A DNA stretch of 64,000 nucleotides from Xanthostigma xanthostigma (GCA_963575645.1 OY754469.1:18804001-18868000), one strand, 5' to 3'. Positions 1-11,482 are shown, numbered from the stretch's first letter. Notes: generated from the sequence alone by a model not told the origin. Translations and numbers: made by a program.

Positions 1-834
1 CAATGGTTTATTCTACCGCACTCCGTACTAGTATTGAAACATTTCATTTATCTTCAATCTCTACCTCGATACTACTGCACCGACTGCGCAATTTATGTCA
101 CAGCTATCTGTACCCCACTGTACGATATGCCTGGGTATCACTGTATCAATAAATGCCCGTCTGCCTTACGCGTGCCGTTATATATTTATTAGTTCTGGGT
201 AACCTTCGAGCGATTTCTAGATTGTTCTCATCCTTTTTTATACCTGCATTCAATGTTGTAGCGTCGAGAATTTTCGATAAGACCCATTGGCGTATCACAA
301 GGGGGAAAACGCGCAACAGTATTATTTTATGTGCCAGTTATAACATTCCTATTCGTATCAAATCATTACCTTCGCGATACATACTACATTTTTGCCCGCA
401 CTTCATATAAAGTAGCTGATATTCATAATATTTCCGACAGCTGGTGTCATTACTGTGTGCGTCCATATCGCATTTCATTTGGGTTGTTTATGAAAACTAT
501 GCCTGCTTTGTGCTGCTTTTCTCTCTGCTATTTTACTGCCGCTATACACGCATGAAAAGCGGCTATTGCAAAACAAAACTATTTAATTAGAGATGTAGAT
601 AAAAAAACACTAAAAATGCCACTTAAACAATTTTATCTTGTGACTGTAGATACTAGATATGTAGTACAGTGATGCTAGTTGCGGTTGCATACTACTAGTA
701 CAATCTGAAATACATTAGGACTCTCGGAATGATTTTAATTTCCGGAAAATTCATATTGCATGATAAGATATAGTGCCGTGTATTATACAAGGTGATTAGA
801 AATAAGTATGTTGATTCGTAGACGTATTTTTCTT
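1..834. repeat. Unassigned AT-rich region with a diverged interspersed repeat
   Basis: I see no gene here. The short open frames have no recognisable domain. The stretch at about 376-515 resembles 14181-14313: both contain GATACATACTACATTTTT, followed about 100 bp later by a similar GG(G/A)TTGTTTA(T/C)GAA block. It is therefore probably a diverged copy of an interspersed element. I do not recognise the family. Confidence 0.4.
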
Positions 835-1228
835 TAAAAAAAAACACTTTATTTTGTCGTCCATTCCTATTTCCAAATATAAAACACTTCTGTAAAAATA
901 AATAGAATAATAAACCATTATGAAAAAGTTTCTCCATTTTTATATAAAAAAACAACATTATAGCATATAATTCTGCGCATGCGCCGATCCCCCCCTCCAA
1001 AAAAAAAAAAAAACAATAAGGCTCTTCATATGTGAATATCAAAAGTTTAGTTTCAATCCGTCCATCCGTTTGATTTGTATTGTGTTCACAGACTAAGACG
1101 CACAGACGTTTTCCAAAAATATGTTTTATGGATTTGAGGGACCTCAAAATGAAAAATATTGTGAAATTTTAAAAAAGTGAATTGTGACCTAAATTAGCGC
1201 CATTCTTCGCTAGTGGTGTTGGAATGGT
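835..1228. repeat. Interspersed repeat, family A, copy 1
   Basis: This stretch is recognisably related to 52056-52106 plus 52626-52935. Shared blocks include AAATAAATAGAATAATAA, CTGCGCATG, GGCTCTTCATAT or GACTCTTCATAT, CCAAAAATATGTTTT and GGAATGGTAAAAT. No coding potential is seen. The second copy is split by another element, so this copy shows what the uninterrupted family looks like. It could be the 3' part of a non-LTR element or a DNA-transposon relic. Confidence 0.6.
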
Positions 1229-1924
1229 AAAATGTATATTATATTTATTAAACACAGCATAAACTTTCACATTGTAATGACATCGAAGACTAGTCTGATC
1301 TTCTACAAGTTTCTATCAAGTTAGCATTTACACCTTGTATAAATGAAGTTCTGTATAATGTTGTGCAAGGAGACGACAATTAAAAACAGATTATAAAACA
1401 TCTTGTATGCAATGTTGTAATGGGAAGTTAAATAACTCCCTTACTTCATTTTATCACTGCATGTATTTGACTTAATGACCTGCAGTTTGTGGTATTCAAT
1501 ACTTATTCTATAACATGCCCCAAAAGTCTATTTTGAAAATGTATTCCTTGTAAACCGTTTACTGACAATGAGAAAAGTTTCTAGACCCCTCGAGCAGTTA
1601 TGGCGACCAAAACCGCCAAAGATTTTTTTACAAGCTTTTATTTAACTTGCAAGGTTTATATGTTTGTTTGTTTAACAAAACTTGCAAGCTGAATTAGGAC
1701 CACTTCCTCTTATCCTACGAAGTTGAATTTTTACATGTTGTTTCAGTTCCAATGACTGTTTTAAAAAAAGAAAATAAACTTTTAATTAAATCAAATCCAA
1801 CCATTTATTACACTATATACAATTATACAATTTATATGATACAATAAGCTTATCGTGAGATTTTACTGTGTAAATAAACAAGAATAGGTATGCAAAATGT
1901 CAACTCCATCAGATAACTAGAAGT

Positions 1925-2150
1925 AGTTCAAAGTGCGATTTGCAACCGGGCAAAAACCGGAACGGTCAGTTAGGTATTATAATATTGTATTGTCATCGAA
2001 ACTACATACGTATGCAAAAATTCAGCTCAAACGGAAACCGGCAAATAGGTCAAATTTAACTTGCAAAATTTGATTTCAGACAGACAGACAGACAACGGGA
2101 CAGGTCAAACTAAATAGAAGCTTGTAAAATGAAGAAAAATAAATAGTAAT
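1925..2150. repeat. Interspersed repeat with TACGTATGC core, copy 1
   Basis: The block CCGG(A)ACGGTCAGTTAG, then ATTGTCATCG, then CATACGTATGCAAA, then a CAGACAGACAGACA run recurs at 44040-44215 and, in part, at about 10440-10620 and 10780-10956. Such blocks with phased spacing and a simple-sequence tail are typical of 3' ends of non-LTR or Helitron-like insect repeats. No open frame of note. Confidence 0.55.
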
Positions 2151-2839
2151 TACGGTTACAACTGACAGTAAACGCAATTGTATATCCTATTATTACACGT
2201 TATTCACCCCTTGATATTTATTATTAATTTAGCTATTTATTGTCAGCAGTCAGTTTTCGACCACAATAAATGGTAGAGAGCCAGGAAATAGCAAACTTAG
2301 GTAATCCCGCATGTTCCGTTTGTGTCACAATATGGGATAAACATATATTACTTGTAGCGTTTCCTGTCCTGTTTAATGTTGTTTTTGTTAGATGACGTAC
2401 TTTTATTTTTCTTTACCGTATTAGTGCGTAATGGGTCACTTTACATGCCTGTATACATGCATGTAAAATAGTTATTTTAAAGGTGCAAACAATTATTAAG
2501 GCCCTAAATATGAGGTGAAGAAACAAGGAAATAACGATGGATTATCATTGATCTATTTACATTTTAAATAATTTAAAAAAAATGGATCGTATAGTTCGTG
2601 TTGTGTAGTAAACTGCAAAAATGCAGTTGTCAATTGCAAATTTTTCATAATATATGATTTCTTCTAATGCAATTCAACTTGTAACCTAAAAATGTAATAA
2701 TTTTATTGAAATTATGGATTTTTCATTAAATACTTACAGTTTTGTTTCGTAGTATTACCTAAATAGGTAGATGTTATAAGTAACAAATGTTTAGCCCTTT
2801 TATCATTGCCACCGTTTATTCGTTGACTTACATTGCAAA

Positions 2840-3015
2840 ATAGGTCTCCACGAAAAGCGCTTTTGATTTTAACGCGATAATAGTTATATCGCCTATGTCC
2901 ATCCTGAAGGTCAATTGTAAATATTGGTGAACACAAATTTTAAATCGAATGAGCAGTTTCGGAGATTGCGTCCTACATCCAAACTTTACCTCTTTATAAT
3001 ATGAGTATAGATTAG
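2840..3015. repeat. Interspersed 3'-tail repeat, copy 1
   Basis: This shares an ordered set of blocks with 50265-50437: CCACGAAAA, TTTTAACGCGATAATA, CCTATGTCC, AATATTGGTGAACA, GTTTCGGAGATT, TACATCCAAACTT, CTTTATAATAT. It ends with a TATAATATxAGTATAG tail. The pattern (advice-like spacing, conserved 3' end) fits a truncated retroposed or Helitron-like repeat. Noncoding. Confidence 0.6.
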
Positions 3016-3364
3016 ACCTGTTTTTTATGAAAACTTTTCATTTTTGTACATTTAACTATATATACTTTGCTGTTTGTCATTATTTACAATATCTAAACTA
3101 GCAGACGGTGAGAGTTTAATTCTTAAAAACGTTATATTTTTACCTTTATGAACCACTTTGTATACGATAGAGTATAGACGATGATAATCCATGGACAATG
3201 ACGTATTAAATAGAAAGGAATTAGTTAGGATTTATTTTTAACGTAATTTCCGGAAAATAACATATTTTTATCATTACAGTATCATTAAAACACAAATTTT
3301 AATATAGTTTTCTGTCTGATACATTTCCGTTACAAAACATGTCATAAAATAAAAAGTATAATCT
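3016..3364. other. Gene-free AT-rich spacer
   Basis: I see no open frame, tRNA or recognisable repeat boundary in this interval. Confidence 0.4.
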
Positions 3365-3496
3365 ATAGTCTATACTAATATATAAAGCTGAAGAGTTTGT
3401 TTGTTTGTTTGGTTGAACGCGCTAATCTCAGAAACTATTGATTCGAATTGAAAAAATAATTTTGTTGGATAGCCCATTTATCGAGGAAGGCTATAT
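3365..3496 (+). mobile_element. Left part of an interspersed element split by the 3497-5474 foldback
   Basis: The sequence begins with TATACTAATATATAAAGCTG and a (GTTT)n run, continues through GAACGCGCTAATCTCAGAAA and CCCATTTATCGAGGAAGG, and stops at GGCTATATA. The same element resumes at 5475 with TAATAGGCTATGTAATATTACGCTACG. It is a noncoding interspersed family of insect genomes (Helitron-like or non-LTR-derived; I cannot decide which). Confidence 0.55.
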
Positions 3497-5474
3497 AGAC
3501 CGGTCATTTTAAATGTTTCAGCTGTTTACCGTTATACAGCAAACCAAAATATGTAAAAAATCGGAAATTTTCCGTAGAATTCAATGCTGTATTTTTAAAA
3601 CAACTGGCAGTGATGGGTCTTACCGAAAATTGGGGCCAAAGTTGGTCAAAAACTGTTTTTGGCGTTTTTTAAAAAAAAATATTCGTTGGATTGAGAAAAG
3701 TTTAATACAAAAGTTATAGAAATAATTATTACGGATCGATCTGGCTTGATCCGATGTTAAAAAATTCGAAAATGGAGTGGCAATTGTTAAAAAACCGTTA
3801 AAAATCGCTGTTTTTTGAAACGCTTGTATCTCTTTGGAAAAAAATAATCTTTAAGCGATACTTGGTGAAAGTGTAGCCCTTTGCAATCCAAACAAAAGCG
3901 TTTTTTAAAATTTGAAAAATAATGAAAAGTTTTTGCAAAAAACGATTTTTTCGAAAAAAAAGCATTTTTTTAAAATGCCAATAACTCATAAACCCGTGAG
4001 TTTTTATCAACGTTTTGGGGCTTAAAATTTTCTTTCATAGTTTCCGTAATGTTTGCAATTACTGCGCGCCTTTTTAATTGATCGGTAATGTGCGAAAAAT
4101 CGGTGGAAAAATCGGTATTTTTTTTTCAATAAAAACAAAAAATTAAATACCTTCAAAAATTGAAATTTTCTACAATCGTCATTATTGCCATTTAATAGCT
4201 GGTATTTTTCTGTGAATTTAAAAAAAAAAATCAACCCTTCGACTTTCTGGAGCCGAAATATATATTATTTTTTTTATTCCTGCGGCGCCATTTTACAATA
4301 TTAAGGGCTGAAATTTACATGAGTTACAGTTTAATACTTACAGATTAAATAAAAAATTACCAGATCCAAATCGGTCATCACTGAGCACTGCAAAGTTAGT
4401 TACATGAGCTGATCAGCACCGTGGCATGAGAACATTAGCACTATAGGTGGAGTGGATGAAAAAAAACTCCCACTGACTTTCTCTTAATCATAATTTTATC
4501 AGTTTTTCGTTTTTCTCATCCACTCCACCTATAGTGCCACGGTGCTGATCAGCTCATGTAACTAACTTTGCAGTGCTCAGTGATGACCGATTTGGATCTG
4601 GTAATTTTTTATTTAATCTGTAAGTATTAAACTGTAACTCATGTAAATTTCAGCCCTTAATATTGTAAAATGGCGCCGCAGGAATAAAAAAAATAATATA
4701 TATTTCGGCTCCAGAAAGTCGAAGGGTTGATTTTTTTTTTTAAATTCACAGAAAAATACCAGCTATTAAATGGCAATAATGACGATTGTAGAAAATTTCA
4801 ATTTTTGAAGGTATTTAATTTTTTGTTTTTATTGAAAAAAAAATACCGATTTTTCCACCGATTTTTCGCACATTACCGATCAATTAAAAAGGCGCGCAGT
4901 AATTGCAAACATTACGGAAACTATTAAAGAAAATTTTAAGCCCCAAAACGTTGATAAAAACTCACGGGTTTATGAGTTATTGGCATTTTAAAAAAATGCT
5001 TTTTTTTCGAAAAAATCGTTTTTTGCAAAAACTTTTCATTATTTTTCAAATTTTAAAAAACGCTTTTGTTTGGATTGCAAAGGGCTACACTTTCACCAAG
5101 TATCGCTTAAAGATTATTTTTTTCCAAAGAGATACAAGCGTTTCAAAAAACAGCGATTTTTAACGGTTTTTTAACAATTGCCACTCCATTTTCGAATTTT
5201 TTAACATCGGATCAAGCCAGATCGATCCGTAATAATTATTTCTATAACTTTTGTATTAAACTTTTCTCAATCCAACGAATATTTTTTTTTAAAAACGCAA
5301 AAAACAGTTTTTGACCAACTTTAGCCCCAATTTTCGGTAAGACCCATCACTGTCAGTTGTTTTAAAAATACAGCATTGAATTCTACGGAAAATTTCCGAT
5401 TTTTCACATATTTTGGTTTGCTGTATAACGGTTACAAAAAATTAACATTACGTTCAAAATAGAATGACCGGTCT
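3497..5474. mobile_element. 2-kb foldback element (near-perfect palindrome)
   Basis: Two arms of about 0.97 kb are inverted copies around a loop at roughly 4469-4500. The outermost bases are GACCGGTCATTTT on the left and the complement AAAATGACCGGTC on the right, so each end is itself a short palindrome. The arms are A/T-homopolymer rich. The open frames at 4022-4234 (minus) and 4727-4927 (plus) are mirror copies of the same arm and are not genes. The left arm carries extra bases near 4428-4438. The element interrupts an older repeat that is continuous across the insertion. No transposase is present, so it is non-autonomous. Confidence 0.85.
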
Positions 5475-5626
5475 AATAGGCTATGTAATATTACGCTACG
5501 ACCAATTGGAGCGGAACATCAATGGAAAATGTTGCAAGATGTATCTCAAAATTAGTGCGTCCGACTAATATTATCAGGTGAAATGCCTTAACTAAATTTT
5601 GCAATATTAGCGCCTGAAGTTTACAA

Positions 5627-5699
5627 GCCCGGATAGCTCAGTTGGTAGAGCGTAAGACTCTTAATGCCAGGGTCTAGAGTTCAAACCCCGCGTCGGCGA
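5627..5699 (+). pseudogene. tRNA-Lys(CTT)-like pseudogene or SINE head
   Basis: The 5' half matches a tRNA-Lys closely: GCCCGGATAGCTCAGTTGG, D-arm GCTC/GAGC, and anticodon loop CTCTTAA with CTT. The anticodon stem (TAAGA/TGCCA) and the 3' acceptor strand (GTCGGCG-like) no longer pair with their partners. A B-box-like GTTCAAACC is kept, and an A/T-rich tail follows. It is therefore a tRNA pseudogene or tRNA-derived SINE head, not a functional gene. Confidence 0.75.
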
Positions 5700-6010
5700 A
5701 TATATTTTTATTTTTTTTTTATTTTCTACATTGCTTTCTTCTAAGGCTTACATTTCAATTTTTTAAAATTTTATTACGACTAATTAAAATTAAATTAATT
5801 TAATTAATAGCTCATTTGAAAACTGTTACAACTATAGGCACCTATATACAAATTATTTTCCTACAGTGTTTTCAATTAAATATTTATTATACTCACTCTC
5901 GCGTACGTCAATAATAAATCCAACCCTAGCACTGGCAATAGCCAAGTAGGGATGGAAAATTCCAAATCGATTTTTTGTATACGATGTTTTTTTTTCACGT
6001 GGAATAAATT

Positions 6011-6035
6011 GTTATTATTATTATTATTATTATAT
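6011..6035. repeat. (ATT)n microsatellite
   Basis: Uninterrupted TTA/ATT trinucleotide run of about eight units. Confidence 0.9.
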
Positions 6036-6232
6036 TAAAACAAATTTATTACTTAAAAAAAATATAAATACTGCTTTTTAACGACAAAAACTTTTGAACA
6101 GTAACGTCGATCATTATGTAGTTCGGACTAAACATTCATCTCGGTAAACTAGGATGAATGTGCGTATTCATGTCCCTTCCTTCCCCATTCGTTCTTTTGC
6201 AGCCGGGTGAAACCGGGCGGGACCGCTAGTAT

Positions 6233-7084
6233 TTTATAACGATCTTAGATGTAGGGCGTCTATAATCCAAATATTTGTTATAAGTCTTTGACGATTAAGT
6301 TCAGAGAATTGAAATTTTGTAAAGAGAGAGAAAAACTAATAATTGTAGATAATATACGCTCGACAAGTAATGTAATTTGTGTCTATTTCGAGGGAAAGCC
6401 TACCCAATGCGAAATATTGTCAAAATATTCCACAGAGAAATCTTTTCATTTTAGATTAATTGTTTTATCTTAATTGAAACAGGAAATTGTGCGTAAACAT
6501 CATTCATTGGTTTTAATATAAAGGACTTTCTAAAATTAGATAGAATTAATGTCAAGCTAACAGGAAAATTTAACTTCACTGACAAAACCAGTGTTGCCAA
6601 CTTTTTTTTCCAAAATTACTCAGGAAATTGCTGTAAATTTAAAATTCCTTTTAGATTTTTGTTAATAATATTTTTTGCCAAAATAATAATTTCATACAAA
6701 AAATAAAATACTAATCCAGAAACAAAATAACTTCATATTATAAAACAAAGTCCCCCGCCGTGTCTGTCTGAACACGATAAAGTCAAAAACTACCGAATGG
6801 TTTTTCATACACGGTTTTCACCAATGGACGAACTGATTCAAGAGAAAGGTTTATATGTAGAATTCATTAATGTTTTGTGAAAATTGGTTGAAATATGACG
6901 ATGATTATTATTATTGAAGATGTTAGAAAAAATCAAGCCGGCTGGGAGCTTTAATCGAAAATGCTGCCTATAATTCCTTTGAGATATAACAAAACAATGT
7001 ACGGTGGAATTGTTCCTCTTTTACAGGTCTACAGAAAAGTTCGCGATGGCATTTTTCAAGGATAGCTTACTATACCCATTTTAA
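6233..7084. other. Gene-free AT-rich region
   Basis: An unremarkable 61-codon frame at 6288-6473 has no recognisable domain and no supporting context. I see no other feature. Confidence 0.4.
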
Positions 7085-7370
7085 TTAAGGGACTTCAAAA
7101 AAGGAGGAGGTTCTATGTTCGTCTGTATATATTTTTTTGTATGTATGTTCACCGATTTCTCCGTCAATTATGGACCGATTTTCAAATTTTTTTTTATTTG
7201 AAAGAGTGCACTTCCGAGGTGGTCCCATCGGAACCAAGTCATGATCTGATGGTGGATCCTGAGAAATCGAGGGAAACTCTCAAATTTCAAAGGCACGCAT
7301 AATGTTTTTTTTTATGTTTCACCGATTTCTCCGTCAAATATCTACCACCAAAAAGATAAAAATAAAAAAT
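7085..7370. repeat. Interspersed repeat with AAAAAAGGAGGAGGTTCT block
   Basis: GGACTTCAAAAAAGGAGGAGG followed by a TGTATGTATGTTCACCGATT block and a second CACCGATTTCTCCGTCAA is a common insect repeat 3' region. Part of it is duplicated internally (7145 and 7319). The MITE at 7371-7618 follows directly. Noncoding. Confidence 0.5.
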
Positions 7371-7618
7371 TTTTAACAAAAAAATTAAACCGACATCAAA
7401 ATATGCACTAAAAAGTAAAAAATAATTGCGTATTGAAATGTTTTGGAGTCGGTGTCAGCCAAAATGAAATCTATTCCGAGAACTAGAGACATGTAAGATT
7501 TAAATTGCTACTTTCGAATTCCGATGTGACACCGACTCCAAAACATTTCAATACGCAAATATTTTTTACTTTTTAGTGCATATTTTGAAGTCGGTTCAAT
7601 TTTTTTGTTAAAAATATT
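7371..7618. mobile_element. MITE with ~100-bp terminal inverted repeats
   Basis: The left arm (TTAACAAAAAAATTAAACCG, GACATCAAAATATGCAC, TTTTGGAGTCGGTGTCA) is mirrored on the right (TGACACCGACTCCAAAA, GTGCATATTTTGAAGTC, AATTTTTTTGTTAA). A central ~60-bp unpaired segment separates the arms. Total about 248 bp, noncoding. Confidence 0.8.
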
Positions 7619-8050
7619 TTATGTTAAGCGCTTTTCGTGGATATCAATTTTGAAACGTAAGTCAACAAAAAGACGGTGGCAGTCTATAAATTCGAGTCGA
7701 ACCGGGCCGCTAGTCCATTATAAAGAAAGACGTGATTTAGCTGTTTTCATTTTAAAACGCAACTGCATTGGCACATTATAATCAACGCCACCTGACAGAT
7801 ATTTGTAACCGCCGGCGAATCTTTTTGCCAAATTGTAAAAAAATACGTAGGTACTTATTTCAAAATAAATAAAAAGCTTCATTCACTGCAACTGCAGATG
7901 AAAAAAGCTCGTTACGCCTGGCCTATTGTTCTTAGGTGTTCAATTGGCCATCTGTGCCTAGAGCATAAACTCCGCACAATGCATGATAATAATTTCGAAA
8001 GCCCCTCTTTTTTAAACTAATGACTTGAGACATAAAATGTGCGACTTTTA

Positions 8051-8289
8051 TGCTGCCGTAAAAAGGCAAAAGGCAGTAAGTGACCAGCTTATGAATTTGA
8101 GTAAATCAAGATTTAGTAAAAATGTATTGACCGTCCAGAATTTTAGATTATGGAAACCAAAACATGGGGGAAACATTTTTTAAAGACAATAAAATTATTG
8201 TTGCAGCACTTACTGCTGTCGTTGGTTCCAGTATGAATTCATTTTTCAACAAATGTCAATTACTGCCCTTTGCCTTTTTAGGGCAGTAT
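8051..8289. mobile_element. MITE with ~30-bp terminal inverted repeats
   Basis: CTGCCGTAAAAAGGCAAAAG near 8051 pairs with CTTTGCCTTTTTAGGGCAG near 8289. Both ends continue into GCAGTAA / TTACTGC. The interior is noncoding. I could not identify the superfamily and saw no convincing target duplication. Confidence 0.7.
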
Positions 8290-9994
8290 GTGGGAAGTCT
8301 CATCCATACGATTATATAAAATTCTTAGTATGTATGTATGCAAAGATGTATATTTTAAGATTTAACTTAAAAACTATATTTTACGACTTTTGATGAAATG
8401 TTTATGATTCCAGAAACACTATACCTTGTTTTTTTCTAAAGTTGTGTAGTTCGCGAACGAACTAGTTCGGAAGAATGCTCTTATCAGTGAACTAGTTCAC
8501 AGCCAATTAATGAATCAGTTTATTACTTCAATAACCTATTTTTTTTATTTTTGTCATAGTTACCAAAGTTGTTAAACTTCACAGACACTATATATAAGTA
8601 AGCCATGAACGCGTATGCGTTACCCAGTAGCTGACGCCTTATTGGTTCATGCGACAGATATTGATCCACCGCTACGCTCGAGCTGGGACTCCTGGTTACA
8701 GATTTCATGGTTCACAGTTTACTTCTCCCACTACCAACTGCAGCCAAGAATGACCAGTATCCCCTCTTTTCTCACGACCGTGCTATATGATTATAAACCG
8801 TGAAGCAGAAGCAAGTCATTCGACTTCTGATTTCGCATGAAGTGAAATGTACAAGCTCCTAATATGTGAGATTGTTTAAGGCTATATCTCAGGATAATAG
8901 GGGGCTGTTAATCTGGGGCAACACCGGACATGTATGATCATATTCTATACAAAAAGTCGGCGCCAGCAAAAGATCTTTAATAGGCAATCCACAAATTCGG
9001 GTGAAGCCGGGTTGAGCCGCATGTGGTCTGTAAAATAACTGGTACTCATTTTTGTCCTATCTAGCATGGCTCTACACTATTTGAAATGAGAGTTGGAAAA
9101 ACAGATTTCTAACGATATATTTTGCCGTTTGCGGTGGTTTCGCTGCAGTGATTTTAAGTAATTTGGATTCAGAATCTCCAGGCCCGATATACTTTCGATA
9201 ATTTTGCGAAATAACTCGCCGGTGATTTGTGTTTTAGTAGACTTTTACTGTTTGAGCTGCAAGTCTATAATATTAATTCATGGCATATGACTATCGTACA
9301 CACAGATATTTAACTTTCTTCGCTGGTGCAGAGTTTGCCATCTGGCGACCACTGGGCTGTGAAATCCCAAGTCAATTTCACTAACTGAAGCGAGCCGGTT
9401 GATTTAATAAATTATTCAATTCCGGGTGTGCCGGCCTGTCTATAAATTTGTTGAACACTGGCGCATATAACTAGGTCGGGTGTTAATAAGTTATTTCTTG
9501 TTGCGCAAAGGTATTATTTTTTAATGTCGTGTAGATACAGTTATTGTATGACAGTTCTGGACGCGTTGTACTTCTCGACAAAAGGGTTAAATGAATTTTT
9601 ACAAGTTCATTTACAACTTGACATTTGAATTTTATTTTTTTATTGTTCACCCAAGGTTTTTTTACGCAACCGACGTCTTGAATATTTCATGATCAAAAAA
9701 AAGAAAGAATAATAATGTTAAAAGTACATGCCTACATAAATTAAAAAGTAAAAAAATCTTCTTCTTATTTTTGTTCTTTTATTTAGCACGTTCACTTTCT
9801 ATTCACAAAACTTCGTGCCAATATCTGTATATATAAGCTTTCCTTTTATAAAAGTCATTTATGGCGACAAGGTTGTGTTATTCTCATACTAATCAGTATT
9901 TTCAAGTGATTATTGTTAAGTAATATAATTGTACCAGTTAATGTTTCCAAACCATATACAGGATATTCACTAAATATGCGGCAAAAATGTCTGA
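8290..9994. other. Gene-free region with unassigned repeat fragments
   Basis: Around 8448-8500 there is a short cluster of GAAC/GTTC inverted motifs (GTTCGCGAACGAACTAGTTC and later GTGAACTAGTTCAC), which resembles the end of a DNA transposon. A less AT-rich stretch at about 8600-8760 and another at about 9300-9500 have no recognisable product. No gene is supported. Confidence 0.4.
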
Positions 9995-10076
9995 GTTGTT
10001 TAAAAAATATTTTAAAATAATATACTAACCGGAAAATGGAACCTTTAGCCTGTACAATATGTATGTTTATTTTTAT

Positions 10077-10168
10077 TGCCAACGTTTCGTCTACAATTTT
10101 AGACTTATTCAGGGCTCAAGATGTATCCCTGCAGAAGTCTAAAATTGTAGACGAAACGTTGGCAATAA
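10077..10168. repeat. Inverted pair with hammerhead-ribozyme-like core (Penelope-like 3' signature)
   Basis: TGCCAACGTTTCGTCTACAA at the left is the complement of the right end (TTGTAGACGAAACGTTGGCA). On each strand the order is CCTGAA/CAGAAGTCT or CCTGAATAAGTCT, an 8-base loop AAAATTGT, then AGACGAAACG. This resembles the hammerhead layout CUGANGA, stem II, GAAA. Each strand has one change in the CUGANGA box. Penelope-like retroelements are known to carry hammerheads and such ends. Activity is not expected without the intact box. Confidence 0.45.
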
Positions 10169-10395
10169 TAAATATAGTTTAAAAAAAACTAAAAAACACG
10201 CTTTATATCGAACTAAAAAGTAAAAAATAATTGTTTTAAAATAAGCTTAAAAAGCGTGGGGCGCTTTGTTCCACATTTTCGTACATCGAGCGCCCAACGC
10301 TTTTTAAGCTTATTTTAAAACAATTATTTTTTACTTTTTAGTTCGATATAAAGCGTGTTTTTTAGTTTTTTTTAAACTATATTTATTTTTCACTT
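10168..10395. repeat. ~220-bp palindrome
   Basis: Arms AAACTAAAAAACACGCTTTA with ATCGAACTAAAAAGTAAAAA and CTTAAAAAGCGT are mirrored across a loop near 10258-10290. The right arm is the start of the unit that is tandemly duplicated. Noncoding MITE-like structure. Confidence 0.75.
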
Positions 10396-10956
10396 TTTAG
10401 TTTGAGGATCTATAAAAGAATTTATTAATCCTGGGGGTCCTAATAAGGATAATGGGAAACTGTTATCAAATTATTGCATTGTCATCGGTCCTTGATACGT
10501 ATGCAAAGTTTCAAATTAATCAGACTTCGGGAAATTGGTGAAAATTATGCTCAAAGATTCCGTTACATGCATACATACATACATAGTTAGTTACAACCCA
10601 AACTAATATAAAGCGTTTAAATCGAGCGCCCAACGCTTTTTAAGCTTATTTTAAAACAATTATTTTTTACTTTTTAGTTCGATATAAAGCGTGTTTTTTA
10701 GTTTTTTTTAAACTATATTTATTTTTCACTTTTTAGTTTGAGGATCTATAAAAGAATTTATTAATCCTGGGGGTCCTAATAAGGATAATGGGAAACTGTT
10801 ATCAAATTATTGCATTGTCATCGGTCCTTGATACGTATGCAAAGTTTCAAATTAATCAGACTTCGGGAAATTGGTGAAAATTATGCTCAAAGATTCCGTT
10901 ACATGCATACATACATACATAGTTAGTTACAACCCAAACTAATATAAAGCGTTTAA
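10285..10956. repeat. Perfect 336-bp tandem duplication (two copies)
   Basis: 10285-10620 and 10621-10956 appear identical base for base by eye, starting ATCGAGCGCCCAACGC and ending AATATAAAGCGTTTAA. The unit includes half of the palindrome and a copy of the TACGTATGC interspersed family with its CATACATACATACATAG tail. The lack of differences implies a recent duplication or an assembly duplication. Confidence 0.9.
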
Positions 10957-11167
10957 AAATAAACATATTGTGCAGGCTAAAGGTTCCATTTCGGAGTTAG
11001 CATATTATTTTAAAACACATATAAGGAACGATAACAACATTTAAGATGGTTTTAAAAATATTTTGTCCTTTGATGATTTTCGGAAAGCAGCTATATAATG
11101 AAGATACATGGCGTTAAAAGTTTTTCAACAATAACAATATTTGATTACTTAAATATTATATGTAAAA

Positions 11168-11482
11168 GCTTTTTAATCTACAAGAACTGTTGAAAATGAC
11201 GACTATCAGCTTGAATGCATGAATCCAATATTCTCATTGACTGCCGAACTCCAATAACACCAAGATTGTTTCTTATTGAAATGAACCCACCTGCAATTAT
11301 TATTACGTAGCTCGCAGCAGGCTAATGCAGATTTGAGCAAACCGATAATAATTAGTGGGGATAATAATTAGTGAGAGACGATCTTGGTGGTTTTGTAAGT
11401 GTTCAGCAATGAGGAGAAGATTGAATTCATGCATCCAAGCTGTTGGTTGTCATTTTCAACAGTTCTTGTTGATTAAGACGTT
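11168..11482. mobile_element. MITE with ~95-bp inverted arms
   Basis: The left arm (CAAGAACTGTTGAAAATGAC, then GCATGAAT, then CACCAAGAT) is mirrored on the right (ATCTTGGTG, ATTCATGCAT, TCATTTTCAACAGTTCTTG). The spacer at about 11267-11381 has no open frame of note, and the 11355-11543 frame is only the arm in translation. Superfamily not identified. Confidence 0.75.

Larger units (their letters stand above)
5475..6232 (+). mobile_element. Right part of the split interspersed element
   Basis: This continues the element from 3365-3496 after the foldback insertion. It runs through CGCTACGACCAATTGGAGCG and ends near GCCGGGTGAAACCGGGCGGG followed by ACCGCTAGTAT, a common 3' end of an abundant insect repeat type. 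A degenerate tRNA-like sequence and a simple repeat lie inside it. Noncoding. Confidence 0.5.
9995..11016. mobile_element. Nested inverted-repeat element (outer arms)
   Basis: AACCTTTAGCCTGTACAAT with neighbouring AATATTTTAAAATAATAT on the left (about 10000-10066) is mirrored by ATTGTGCAGGCTAAAGGTT and ATATTATTTTAAAAC on the right (about 10957-11016). Between these arms lie a hairpin pair, a smaller palindrome and a perfect tandem duplication, so several rearrangements are nested here. No coding sequence. Confidence 0.7.

Noticed and set aside
695..1147. 150-codon minus-strand frame
   Set aside because: Covers repeat family A. The second copy at 52.1-52.9 kb does not keep the frame, so coding is unlikely.
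4022..4234. 70-codon frames in both arms of the 3.5-5.5 kb palindrome
   Set aside because: Phe/Lys/Asn-rich translation of A/T homopolymer DNA, mirrored at 4727-4927. No protein support.
5627..5699. Functional tRNA-Lys gene
   Set aside because: Anticodon stem and acceptor stem do not pair, so it is degenerate.
8523..8803. Overlapping short frames on both strands in a less AT-rich stretch
   Set aside because: No domain, no splice or start context that would favour either strand.
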